Shown here: in pieces, positions 10,540-21,870 of the stretch
How positions within the stretch are numbered: the stretch's first letter is position 1
Layout: every line of letters begins with the position of its first letter
Source: Diospyros lotus
Taxonomy: Eukaryota > Streptophyta > Magnoliopsida > Ericales > Ebenaceae
Direction: 5' to 3'
Assembly (NCBI RefSeq): GCF_014633365.1
Contig: NC_068338.1
Location: 14,084,616-14,148,615 of the forward strand
DNA: 64,000 nucleotides
The notes under the pieces: generated by a model
Database searches by the model: none
Told to the model about the DNA's origin: nothing
Seen by the model: only the letters and a program-made list of their open reading frames with translations
Program-made: the position numbers and the translations under genes

Positions 10540-10811
10540 TTTTTTTTAATTTCAACAGCAGTTTTAGAAACCGCCGCTAAAATTAAAAATTTTAATTTTT
10601 TTTTAATTTTTGTGGCGGTTTTTCAACCGCCGCTATATATTTTATAAACCGCCGCTAAATCACTAATTTTGCGACGATTTTAAAACCGCCGCAAAAAATA
10701 TGATTTGCGGCAGTTATTCCAGCGGTTGGTCAAAATCGCTACTAAATGCTCCGCGACGGCTGATTTAGCAGCTATTAAAAACCGCTGATAAATGCCAATT
10801 TTTTTGTAGTG
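10540..10811 (-). mobile_element. CACTA (En/Spm-type) transposon terminus
   Basis: Read on the - strand from 10811 the sequence begins CACTACAAAAAAATTGGC, the hallmark CACTA terminal repeat. Behind it are many subterminal copies of the motif ACCGCCGC(T/A)AAA in both orientations, for example near 10570, 10625, 10650 and 10685. No transposase is visible and no second CACTA end was found to the left, so this is a truncated or non-autonomous copy nested in the Tat element. Confidence 0.75.
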
Positions 10812-10906
10812 ATGATTTGAAACGATTGGGCGGGAAGCTGAAAAGACGTATTGAAGGCCGAAGCAGCCAAGCATGTGTCAGCTCCCAGCCTGAAAGTTGT
10901 GCTGCG

Positions 10907-10920
10907 AGCTGGGGGGCTTA
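10907..10920 (+). other. Tat polypurine tract
   Basis: A purine-rich stretch with a run of six G (10911-10916) lies directly before the LTR start at 10922. It is the expected primer site for second-strand synthesis. Confidence 0.7.
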
Positions 10921-10921
10921 A

Positions 10922-11709
10922 TGTTACGGGTATTTCTCGCTCCACTCTGTGTAGGCCGGACTTAACATGATGATTCGGCCCAAACGTTCGAGGCCCAATA
11001 AATCGAACTAAGCTTGTTAAAGCAAGCTCGAATAGTGTTGGAGCTCGGGGCCAAACGAGCTCCCGGTAGCACCTCTAACTCTTTGGCATATTCAAATGGC
11101 TCCCAGTTACACTCTAGGCAAGTTCCCAGCGACCTTCATAGCTCGTCGGCTTAGCTCGTCAGCTCGCATCACAGAAAATGCCCATGTTGCGGCATACCGG
11201 CAAGCCAAGGGCCGCCCTGACTGGGCTCCTGGGCCCAGTCTCTCGGCCCATCTCACCGGCCCATGCCAGTCTCATCCTGGCCTTCTGGCAACAATATCAT
11301 TACAGCCGCATATGGATTTCCAAACATCCCCCTCAGATCCCATTCTCATTAATGACAAATCCCATCCGCATTAATGGAAGATCCCATCCTCATTAATGAG
11401 GGTCTCGTCGACACCTCGCCGCGGAAGGGACTCCCTCGTCGGCTATTCCATCCCATCATCTCTACACGTATGGAGCAGGCGAGAAAGCTTTTTGCTGATA
11501 TATATATCAACCATCCCTCTTAAGGGCCACGGTACGTACTTTTTACAAGAAAAACCTAAAAACATCCAATATATTGGCTTAGTCGCTCACTAACTTGAGC
11601 TTCGGAGTACCTTGCAGGGACGAGTGGTCGGCTCGGTAAACCAGACCAGATACCTCATTGTTCATCTCTCGGGTCTACCATACAAATGCGGGTTAACAAA
11701 TCTCCGTCA
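10922..11709 (+). mobile_element. Tat 3' LTR
   Basis: The LTR of about 788 bp begins TGTTACGG and ends near CCGTCA, directly after the polypurine tract. A TATA-like stretch (gatatatatatc) lies at 11498-11508, near the expected U3/R border. Short repeats of 'cccatcctcattaatg' type occur at about 11339-11400. Copia RNase H DNA follows the 3' end. The exact last base is uncertain by a few positions. Confidence 0.75.
11498..11508 (+). promoter_or_regulatory. TATA-like box in the Tat 3' LTR
   Basis: The TATATATA core lies about 200 bp before the LTR end, where the U3 promoter of such LTRs usually sits. From the 3' LTR it would fire rightward into the copia fragment. Confidence 0.5.
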
Positions 11710-11712
11710 ACT

Positions 11713-12220
11713 GATTCAGAATGTCGACAGTTTCTACTAGAAAGAGTATTTAAATATTAAAAAGGAAAATTAAACTATGGAATTCATTTTTGTGGATTTT
11801 TGGGTATATTAGAAGAATTTAATGATTCAAATTGTATTTCTAACTCAGATGAAACTAAAACCACCAATGGTTATGTATTTACACTAGGTGGTAGAGAAAT
11901 TGCCTAGAAGTCCACTAAATAAACAATTATATCTAGGTCCACTATGAAATGCTGAATTTATTACACTTAATTTGACTCGTATAGAAGCCAAATGGCTAAA
12001 AAGAATTTTGGTTGATATAACTTTGATTAGTAGACCTATATTTATTGTTTCTATTTTATGTGAAAACCAAGCTTCTATTGCAAAAGCAAAAAATTCTAAT
12101 ATAAATGAGAAAATGAGACATATTAGAATTAAACACAATTCTATTAAAGAATTGTTATCTCAAGGTGTGACAGATCTAAAAAGAATTTAGCAAATCCTTT
12201 AACAAAAGTATTGAATGAGA
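11713..12220 (+). pseudogene. Copia element C: RNase H fragment
   Basis: This is the 3' end of a Ty1/copia pol. Around 11885-11950 a broken frame recalls the 'WKS-KQ-SRSTMEAE' block of copia RNase H, with in-frame TAG and TAA where TGG and CAA would fit. From 11972 a frame is open and reads TRIEAKWLKRILVDI, SILCENQASIAKAKNS and RHIRIKHNSIKELL, the typical copia RNase H end. Its upstream part was separated by the Tat insertion and lies outside the window. Confidence 0.8.
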
Positions 12221-12949
12221 AGTAGGTTGTTGAATCATTGAGGGGAGTAGGAATGAAACTCGGCCATAAATTAGTCATTATAGTGGATGCCCAACACCTT
12301 ATATTATAGATCCCATGAATGTGGTTGAATGGGAACAAAATGAAACTAGAAGGTGACTAGGTTGAACACTTGTACAAACACAAGGCCACATACACATATG
12401 TATATATTATTTGAGGGGTATCCCTAGTTCTATTCCTATGGTGAAAGTGCCTAAATTGTGACAGTTTTAGGAAAAAATTTGTCTCTAAATGCATTTAAGG
12501 CAAGTTTCTACAGGGTGTTGGTCACAAAAAACCCTCAGAGGACTTACCTAATTGAGTGTGGTTATAGGGTTACTACTATAGGAAATTAGGCAGAATAATC
12601 AATGAAAAGCAAGATATGTGTGCATAATCATAAAACACAAACCTGACTATAATTTTTTATATTCTAGTGTTATATGCATGGCATTATTGAAATCTAAATC
12701 AAAGAATAGAGTTTAAGATTTATTCATTCTTATTCTTTTAGGTGGTACTAACATTAGTTGTAGACTTAACTTGAAAGACACCTACACCTATTACATTGAA
12801 CAAGTGCCAGAACTTTACTTCCTTAATACAATTACATTGACCTAAGGAAGTAGGATACCTTTAAGGTGGTCATAGGGCCTATGCCATCATGACACGTGTA
12901 GTAGGGGTTAGGGTCAAGTCATAGCCACATGAACCTTGAACTGATCAAT
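12221..12949 (+). other. 3' non-coding part of copia element C
   Basis: No gene is seen. The segment should hold the 3' untranslated DNA and perhaps part of an LTR of copia C, but no clear LTR ends were found. Copia B begins at 12950. Confidence 0.4.
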
Positions 12950-14363
12950 TGTTAGTGTATGTCCTACAGGTTAAGAGTTAAATTGTACTTGATACATTAA
13001 GATGAGAATATTTATTGAGTAATATATATAGTTGTTTCATGTTCATGTTATCTATTGGCAAGCTTTGTCTTTTGTATTTATTTATTCATTTAGCAATTAC
13101 TTAAATACAACATGCCTAAAGATAAAGTCCTTAAGTTTACTTTGTGTAGAAAGGAATTGAGGTGTGACTTCAATTGTAAAATCCTAGATACACTTAAGTA
13201 TATACCTTAAAATGTTACTAGTCAAAAGTGTCATTGAGATGGGACATCAATAACATAAAGAGATAGGTATGTATTATGCTGTCACCTTAGGAAGGTGGCG
13301 GTTGATCTTACAAATTGTGGGCATTGGATGCTTAAGCTAGAACATGGGTGCTTGTTGGTGAGTACAAGTTCATTGGAATGTGATCCGACCAAAAGGATTC
13401 CTTATGAATCTTGCAAGAGTGTTTAAGGAAACCTCTAGTAGCAGTTGTGCAAGTGATCATTTGACTTGAGATCACCACTATCTTGCATATGAATTCATAT
13501 ACTTTGACATTGTTATGGAAGCATCTCAATAAAGGGTGTGAGTTTGGCAGTGATTACGTATGCCATGAAGCATGCGAAGACTATGAGTGGTCAAGATAGA
13601 ATTCATTGACCCCAGTTAAGGGGAGACATGCCTCATGGGCCCTTTGGTGAAAGATGACTTGAAGTTTATGGCCATAAATAGGCGTTAATCCAAAGAAAGC
13701 CATTCTTTTAGGAGACCAAAGATTCTCGCTTAATTGAGACACTTTAAACCGATGAAATGATTGAATTGCATGAGAAGACCATCACTGAATAGTAGTGATC
13801 ATAAATTGATTCTTCTACCAACTAGGGGCCGTGATAGGTTGCTAGACTCTGTTCATGGTTTATGGCTTTATTCGATAAAGTCATGGACAACATATATAGA
13901 AGCCTAATAGGTCATACGCAATAAGCATTTGCAATTACAAGGTAATGGTAGGCTCGATTAGGATCGAGGAATCCTAATGAGTGGCTAAAGTTCTTAAATA
14001 TTAATAGTTAATATTTTAAAACTTATAATAAATTAATCATTTAATTAAGTTTGTCATAATTTACCTAAAACCCTAGTTAGACTAGACTAACCAAATTAAG
14101 GCCTTGGGTCTTGATGGATTGTTACTTAAGTAAGTTATAGGCTTATTTATGAAATTAACCTACGGGCATTGGGTGAATTAAGGAACTTAATGTGTTGTTT
14201 TAAAGTGTTTAAAACATGGGCTCAAAGACCATGCGGCCCAAACCCTCCAATTAGGGTACGTTTTGTGCCAAAGGGTTATAAATAACCCTAAATGTTTCTT
14301 TTCATAGTAGCCATGGGAAGCCATGAGATACATGGAAACGGTGTACCTCTCAACCATTGATGC
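12950..14363 (+). mobile_element. Copia B 5' LTR, first part
   Basis: The LTR begins TGTTAGTGTATGTCC and shares its start and the phrase 'gtcatacgcaata' (13913-13925) with the LTR at 15513-17457. A TATA box (ggttataaataa) is at 14275-14286. It stops at 14363 where a Ty3-type LTR is inserted. It resumes after that insertion at about 18985. Confidence 0.72.
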
Positions 14364-15512
14364 TGTAACACCCCGCTCTCCCAGGGCGTTAGGTAACGTA
14401 AGATTCCGAGGTTATATTTTTTTTCCCAACGGAAACTCGACACAAAAATCGTTCCCCAAAGATCTCGTTACACCTTCTCAGTATATCAACTATCAACCAT
14501 TAATAAACTAAGACAGGTAAATCACCTCAAATGCGGAAGCTAGATCGATATCTCAATAAATCATAACCGAACCCACTTTATTTATAACATAAAGTCAAAT
14601 CAATGTTTACATGACATCATCAAAATAAACAGCATAATTGAACATGACATACTATATGCTATCCACTGATCGTCGTCACTTCTCGGCAATTCCTTTTCCC
14701 TTCGCACCTTTGCCTTCACCTGGAATGTTTGAATATTCCAAGGACAAAGTCCATATTAGATGATGAATCATCTAAGTGATAGTTCAAAAATACGTTTTCA
14801 TGAATGAATGCAGGACATGAAATAAACCAATGTAACTCGGCAAGCCCTAGCCCAAGAGAATCTCACAGCATTTAACCTTACCACAGGGAAAGGGCAATAT
14901 CTCTAAAAGCCATGCCACCATATCGACACATCGACACGACGCAGTTCTAGCTTAAGAGGGGCAAGATCAACGCATCTCCCCAACATCTCAGAAATAATCA
15001 TTACCACTCCCGGCCCAGGAGGGTCACATCAATGCAGGAACCCGACTCACCACATTTATGTCAGGGATTACGTTCCCACTCTAAGCATCTAGGAACCACT
15101 ACCTAGTCCCAACTCAAATCTCATATGGACCACCTAGTCATCCTAATGCAACTTCCTTAACCAAACGGCCCAACACGAAAACCAAGATGGCTATTCCCGC
15201 ACGCTCACCAGCACAAGATACCCCTATTATTCTGTTACACCCTTGGAGAATTATGGCTACACTATCCAGACAACATTCCAGGTTGACATTCCATATGAAC
15301 AACACAAAATGCATGACAATGCCACATATCATAATTCAATGCATCATATAAATAACATTTTATAAAATGCAATGCATAAGTACAAAACATTTAGGGACGA
15401 ACCTCCTTCATAAAATCAACCGTCACCGATTACCGTTTACATGCAACAAAACCATTTTGTATGAATCACAGCATATTTAGATAGAACAACACCAAGTTTT
15501 TAGGGTAGAAGC

Positions 15513-17457
15513 TGTTAGTGTAGGTGCTCTAGACCCAATCAGATTGGGCATGGTGTACACTGACAATTGTAATCATGTTTATTATTTGAATAAGGAGTTG
15601 TTCAAATTTACAAGAAGTTATTCTATTAGTTTCTTGTTATTATTGTAATAACCGAATGAAACTAGATAGAAGTCCATATGATGTATACTGTGATTAATCT
15701 ATAAAGATGTGAGATGATGCATCACAATTTCTAGACATCATTAAACGTCCCAAGTCGTAGCAATGTCAAGAATGGACATTAACAATTGCGGTAAGACTTG
15801 CATGTGCTATGTTTTTGCTATGTGATAGCAATGGGGGTCTCACACCCATAGGCATGGGGATGTCTAGACAAGTACATAGGTGACCAATGTTGGAGAATAT
15901 GTCATTGGACATGACTCGCCATGAGAATCCATTTTGGTTATATGTTGATGGAATTCTCATACGAGATGGGTATAACTAATCCTTGGACTTGAAGTTGTCA
16001 CTGTCATCTCATAAGAAGACCGGTATGCTTTGACATCGTTTTGATAGGCCTAGATAAATGCTACACGTGGGCGATCGTTGGGTATATCGTGAGGCTTATG
16101 GAGATGGGTGCATGGCCAAGATGGGACTCTTCTATCCCTTGATAGAGGATGATGTTCTAAGCGCCTTCGGTGGATATTCACTTTAAATCCATGGCCATGG
16201 TGAAAGAGATCAATAAAGAGTTATTGATTCACTTTCTATTAAGTGAAGATATCGGGATGACCGAAGAAAAACTTATGTCATCATAATCAAGCAACACATT
16301 ACCAACTTGAGATCACATAGGATACATTGACGAGAGGATCAAATTACACGATAACCATGCTCGTGAAAGGTTATTTGCGGATTATAAATCCTTCTGAATA
16401 ATTGGGTAGGCATGATGCCTTGCTAGAGGCCAATCTTGTCTTATGTGTTCGTACCGACACATTGCCAACATATTCGGAAGCCTAATGAGTCATACGCAAT
16501 AGGCACGGTCCCTGGCTTAAACCAGAAGAGTAGACGTATGGTTAAATGGGACACTTCGGCATGAAGTTGTGCCGTCGTAGGTTCTCACGGAAAAAGAACA
16601 AATAGACGTAATGACGTCGATATGATGAGGAGTTGTTATAATGGAAAGAGTTTCCTAAAATGGCAATTGATTAAATTAGGAAGGAGTTTCTAATTTAATA
16701 ATTTTCTATTTGTTGGAGTGGCAAATAGGAAATAAAATATATTTGGCCTTAAGTTAATATTTGGACTAAATTAGATTTGGGCTAAATATTAAATTAAATA
16801 TTATATTTTGACTAAATTGGATTTGGGCCAAATATTAAATATTATATTTGGACCAAATTAGATTTGGGCTAAATATTAAATATTATATTTGGGCTTGAAT
16901 TAGATTTGGGCCAAAATATTTTATTTAAACCTATAAAAGGATTTGGGTCATTTAATTATAGTTGGACTAGAATAAGCCCACTTAAGATTCTAATTAAATT
17001 AGAATTAATGGGCTAGTTCAATCCATTAGGGTTTTAGAAACTCTAGGATATTTCTCTATAAATATCCCTTTATGGGTTGCCCAAAATTGTAGTGAGTTTT
17101 GGTGTCATTTTTCAAGAGTTGAAAAATGTATTGTTGTTCACTCTTCCCTATTTCTTTTTGACATCAATTTGAAACGTGGGCGTTCTTTTTCGTCCATACA
17201 CAAGCCGCGAAAAGGAGAAGGAGCTAGCACTCTTATTCCGCTCTCCTTGCCAACGGACGCGTGCCGCGTATCACGAATTAGAGGCTGGACGCTTGGACGA
17301 CTCAAATCTCCGAACGACTCGATAATCTAAAGGTTAGATTTATTTATTTGTTTGTGAATGATTTGATTTCGACGTTGATCCAATCGTTGGGATCGAGGTA
17401 AGGTTCAAAATTTTTGAACTACGCTGCTTGCCCCGTAGCGATCTTGCTTTACTTTCA
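15513..17457 (+). mobile_element. Copia-type solo LTR (TGTTAG family)
   Basis: This 1945-bp LTR begins TGTTAGTGTAGG and ends CTTTCA, with exact GAAGC duplications at 15508-15512 and 17458-17462. A TATA box (ctctataaatatcc) is at about 17055. No coding or primer site is present. It resembles the copia B LTR ('gaagcctaat-agtcatacgcaata' occurs in both), so it may derive from the same family. Confidence 0.78.
16760..16925 (+). repeat. ~41-bp tandem repeat in the copia-type LTR
   Basis: Four imperfect copies carry the theme 'gactaaattagatttggg(c/t)(c/t)aaatatt' followed by 'aaatattatat'. The first copy is a few bases longer than the rest. Confidence 0.75.
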
Positions 17458-18984
17458 GAAGCACCCATAGTAAATCAAGTTTTGGGTAAACCACTCACAA
17501 GTCAAAACCAAATTTCTAGGTAGAACACTCACCTCGAACGTATTCGGATTGCCTCGATCCTCATGTACTGCCTTAGTTTGCGTGCCAAATCACAAACACC
17601 CATACTTATACTCAACCTCTAAACCACGATACTCCCTAAACACCATAATTAATTAAAGAGCACTAAAAACCATTTTTCCTCAATTTTCCTTAATTTCCTC
17701 TATGTTTCTCCTATTTTTCACCTCGATAATTCAAAAATAATTATCTTCTCAAATTTATTTTCCAAATTTTTCAACACAATAATTTCTAAAATAAATTTAG
17801 AAAAATATTGAGATAAAATACTAGAAATTCCCCTATCGCACGCGCCCTACGCGTGGCTGTGCGTGAAGGATGGCACGTGCAGCCACGCGCCGGTTTTCTT
17901 CTTCGCTTCCGGTTGCTGGAGACTACTTTGATGGACAAACCAATGACACCCTCTTGAAGCTCTTGATAAGTCGATCACAATGGCACCGGTTGCCGGCCAA
18001 AACACCACCAAAAAAGCCTCCAAAAGGCTAGTTGCAGGTGCGGCGGAGGCGTCCGCCTTGAGCTTTCCGGCTAAGCTCGAACAACCACCAAATGCACACA
18101 AAATGATCCCAAATGCTTTGGAATCCTTCTCCTTGATGCACAGATCAAAAGCCCCTTATCAACCCTCTAAAAAACACTCCGAATCACGGCCAATTTGATG
18201 CAAAAATCTTGAAGTTTTGGCTCTCTTATATAGCCAAAAACTGGCCAAATCTCGGCCAATCAACAGACAAGGCTTGGCCCCCAAGCTTCCTAGCGTCGGA
18301 TATAACCTTCCCCATGTCTCCCTATCCCATCCCATCGCCGAAAACGACGGTCACATGCGGTGGCAGTGCGGCAACCAACTTTCTTGTGCGTTCACACTGT
18401 ATTTTCCATTTTTTACACTTTACCCCCCAATTTCTTCCAATCTCATTTTGGCCCTTTCCATAATACCCCTGATCTTTCCAACAATACTACTAAGGCCCAC
18501 AAGTTTTGTACTCTTCATTTCATCCTTGACATTTCTGAAAAACTATCATTGTGGCCTCCCTCGGGCAAATTTAGAAAATTGCACTTAGGCCCAACTGATC
18601 GTTTTGACCCTAAATCCCTTCGTTTAAACCCAAATTCGCTCAAGGGTTGATTCATATATAAAATCTAAGTCCTCAAGACACTCTGTTGACTTTTTGGATA
18701 CTCCCTACGTTGATTTGGTTTTCTCAGCCCGGTCGACAATTGTACCGAAAAGTATTTTCGATCCAACTTCTTTTAGTACCTAAAATTACACCTCGAATCA
18801 CTCGTCAGTACTATTCTAATTTCCTTAAACTTTTAAGGTTCGGGGTACTCCCTTCAAACGATTCAATCACTTAAAGGTGTGTTAGTGTACCCTATAGCCT
18901 TATTTTTTAAAAAAAAAAAATCCATTTATGCCCTTCATAAAATTCCATTTATAGCCTCAAGAAATTCCCGAGTTTTACAAATGC

Positions 18985-19276
18985 CATATGACGTGCATGT
19001 GAAAAAGCTCTTGTACCACCCTCTTGAGCTAGCACTCTTTCTTCTATAAGGAAGTCGCCCCTTTCCAGGTTCTTGAATTGTAAGTTCACGTGGATACTAT
19101 AGGAGGCCAGACATTTGAAAGACTTGGTGATTACTTCTTTTTGGGTTTGGATCTACTCATCAAGAGGTAATCCTTTCCCATTCTTCCATAATCTATTCCC
19201 TTGGAGAAATCCTAAAGGAATTTATGGTTAATTTTTTTTTATTTTTCTACTATTATATGATTTGTAAATTTCTTTA
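18985..19276 (+). mobile_element. Copia B 5' LTR, second part
   Basis: The LTR resumes after the Ty3 solo LTR and runs to the primer-binding site. Together with 12950-14363 it makes an LTR of about 1.7 kb. The terminal CA is not clear (the last bases read ...tttctttag). Confidence 0.6.
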
Positions 19277-19277
19277 G

Positions 19278-19289
19278 TGGTATCAAAGC
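19278..19289 (+). other. Copia B primer-binding site
   Basis: TGGTATCAAAGC matches the plant initiator tRNA-Met primer site (TGGTATCAGAGC) at 11 of 12 positions and lies directly after the LTR. Confidence 0.8.
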
Positions 19290-19349
19290 CAACTCCATAG
19301 GAAATAGATTTAGTTTATATTCGATTTGTTTATTTGTTTAAAGGGAAAA

Positions 19350-19480
19350 TCCATGATTTTAATGAAATTAAAATTTGTATTTTATAATTTTAATGAGATT
19401 AAAATTTTTATTTTATAATTTTAATGAGATTAAAATAAGGTATTTCATGATCTATGATTTTAATGAAATTAAAATCGATA
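19350..19480 (+). repeat. Palindromic AT-rich repeat in the copia B leader
   Basis: Four copies of a near-palindrome of the type 'attttaatga(a/g)attaaaat' occur with short spacers. Each could fold into a small hairpin. Confidence 0.75.
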
Positions 19481-19654
19481 TTTTTGAGGAATAATTGGTC
19501 TATGAAGTGTTCATAGGCGACAATCATTTATTTGATCAGTTAAAAGTAAAAAAACTACATTCAAGGGGTTGGGCGTGGTCATTTGAGAGTCAAACGGGTC
19601 ATTTTAGTCTTGAATGAAAAGAAAATGGTTTTGGCGGCACATTGCCAGTGCTCA

Positions 19655-21870
19655 GCTGTGCAAGGGTTGCATTGGTTGTGTGTGCTCTTGCAGGCAGGGC
19701 ACGAACTGCGGCCTAGCATGGCTTGTGCAAGGCGCATGAGTGGCCATCTAAGGGTTGCACCGGTTGTGCGCACTCTTGCAAGAAGGGCACGTGTGACCAT
19801 GACCCAACATGGCTTGTGTGTAACGCCTCGTTTTCCAAATATGAAATGATGCTAAATATAAGCTAATATCAATCACGAGCGTTATGAAAATTCTTATCAA
19901 CGGAAGCAAAGGATTGAACCTAAAAGCCAACTAAAAGCTATATAACAAATATTTTCACTATGTAGTCTTGCTATAAATACAACTACAGTACATAAATTTC
20001 AAAAATCCAACAAATAAACCCCTAGGATCATAGTAGCCTCCTTATACAACGTTCACAATGCATCATTCGAGATATTTATAGAGTGACTATGGCACATAAC
20101 CCTTAAAGAATAAAGACAAACCCAAGCTTTATTGCAGCCCTTGTTGGTATAGTATTGGTAGTACAATGCTTACAAGTATGACCCATGTCCATCTAAAATT
20201 AGTGAAAATGACAAAAAAACCCAAAGGTTACAATAACTCATTTTTATACAAAGATCTGTAGCACATGAATAACAGAAAATTAAACTAGAATTCAGCCACC
20301 TCTTTGCCCTTTTCTTTTACTTGTCTCTGGGGTACCTGACACATTTGAATTTGCCAATATAAGATATGAACATCTTAGTGAGTGATTCAGAAAAAGGATT
20401 TTGTGAGTGCAAATGCAATATGCAAGTATGTCATGAGATTCCCCTCTCCGTGGCAGTGAGGCAGGATGTTGCATTCTTCCCTATTGATCATCATGTCCAA
20501 ACTCCCTAGCCCCACCGCACGGACACGTGATCCTTCCCCATCACATATGATGACCCTAAAGTCACTAGCCACAACCACAAATGTCGTGATGCATGACAAA
20601 TAGAAATAATATGCTTTACCAAGAAAACACATGATATGCAAGCCACAAATAACACAAATGAACCAAGAAATGTCCGAGATGTCACAAATAGTATGAAGGA
20701 ACCACTCACTTTGTTGTTTTACCTTTGGAAGTATTGTTCACACTTGTTGGGTTTGGGTTTTCTGCAGAAAACACGAGTTTCCGTAAATCAAACATCAAAT
20801 ATTTTTACATAGCCTTATTTTAAATAATTTATTTTAATGTTTTGGAAAATTACAGATGGAAATGAGCATCTATGCGCCCGCACGTGCCCTGGGAAGAAGA
20901 ACCATGCTTTTACACGCGCAGGCAGAATTGGCACATACAATGCACGCATCGATCGTCTTCTCCAGCAACGACGTGATAGTCTCTTGGTTTTTTGGTTTCT
21001 TCTCCCTCATTTTAGCTCCGATTTGACCCCTGTTTGTTCCTATGGCTTCCTCTTTCTCCCCTCTATAAGAATATAAACTTAGATTAGACTTACCTTGTTA
21101 TTTTCAATAGTTTCAGACCAGATTCTAGTGAAGCTTTAAATTTTTTGGTGAGTCCCATTCCTCCCTCGTTTCTTCACTGATTTCACTCTTTCTTTTTCCA
21201 AAATTTTCCCCACTCTCAAGAACATATTTCTCACCTCAAATTCCTTCAAACCAACCCAATTTTGGCCTAAACTCACTTGGAATGGCTTTGGGTTGGGTTT
21301 CCATGGCTATTCATAGAGTTTTTCTACCAATCTCATATCACCACCTCGGGGTCATTAATAGGGCTTCATCATGACTTTCAAATGGCCAATAGTTTTCTGC
21401 CACACACCTCACCACCTATGCGTCTTGATTTGTGAACCTCATCATGACTTCCAACAGTCCTTTTAGCTAGTTCATTTCTCTAGCGACCTCGTTATGGGTT
21501 TTCAAATATCATACCTTGGCCCAAAGCTTTGTACTATTATATTTTGGCCTGAGCCTTTGTGCTGTCGCACCTTAACTGGACCCTTTCAAAGATTGCACTC
21601 TAGCCTTGGACTTTTCAAAAACTGCACTTTTATCCTAGTTAAAAAAAAAAACACTTTTACCTTAGGACTTTCATAATCCTTTAGGGAATATCCTATTTCT
21701 TCAAACATATAATTTTATAATTTTTTTGGGTATTACATTATGCAAGGCGCGTGCATGGCCCCGCAACCCATACATGCTTGTCACGACCATGTGGCCTAGT
21801 TGCGATTAGTATGTTATAGCCATTCAGACACAGGCCATCTCGATGCAATTGTTGCACCAGCGGCCCGACA
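19655..21870 (+). repeat. ~90-bp minisatellite of the copia B leader, split by an LTR
   Basis: The phrase 'agggttgca(tt/cc)ggttgtg' followed by 'ctcttgca-g-agggcac' occurs at 19663 and 19751 (88 bp apart), and 'catggcttgtg' at 19717 and 19808. The next unit resumes at 21743 ('gcaaggcgcgtgcatgg') after the solo LTR at 19819-21737. Confidence 0.7.
19819..21737 (-). mobile_element. Ty3/Tekay-like solo LTR
   Basis: The + strand begins TGTAACGCCTCG and ends TGGGTATTACA, flanked by TTGTG (19814-19818) and TTATG (21738-21742). Read on the - strand it starts TGTAATACCCAAAAAA, like the LTR at 45830-48461. Length is 1919 bp with no coding content. It sits inside the copia B leader minisatellite. Confidence 0.75.

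Larger units (their letters stand above)
1..11709 (+). mobile_element. Ty3/gypsy Tat-lineage retrotransposon, 5' end missing
   Basis: This is a decayed element running from inside gag to the end of its 3' LTR. The order is gag, protease, RT, RNase H, a second plant/archaeal-type RNase H, integrase, a repeat tail, an antisense gene, an AT-rich and CACTA segment, the polypurine tract and the LTR. The second RNase H and the antisense extra gene are traits of the plant Tat clade (Ogre, Retand and Grande relatives). The 5' LTR and primer-binding site lie left of the window, so no target duplication can be read. The element interrupts a copia RNase H region that resumes at about 11713. Confidence 0.88.
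14364..18979 (-). mobile_element. Ty3/Tekay-like solo LTR, split by a copia LTR
   Basis: The + strand begins TGTAACACCCC and ends GAGTTTTACA, flanked by GATGC (14359-14363) and AATGC (18980-18984), a target duplication with one mismatch. On the - strand a TATA-type box (gctatataagag) lies near 18225, which supports - orientation. Removal of the inner LTR (15513-17457) leaves about 2.7 kb with no coding frame, no primer site and no second LTR, so it is a solo LTR. The + strand ORFs around 18209-18650 look non-coding. Confidence 0.68.

Noticed and set aside
10299..10580. 93-codon forward frame near the CACTA end
   Set aside because: It is a low-complexity GC-rich stretch (HAHAQ, WAWAG) with no family resemblance, inside transposon DNA.
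12950..14330. A possible host non-coding RNA gene in the open region after copia C
   Set aside because: LTR start, TATA box and the downstream primer site show it is the copia B LTR.
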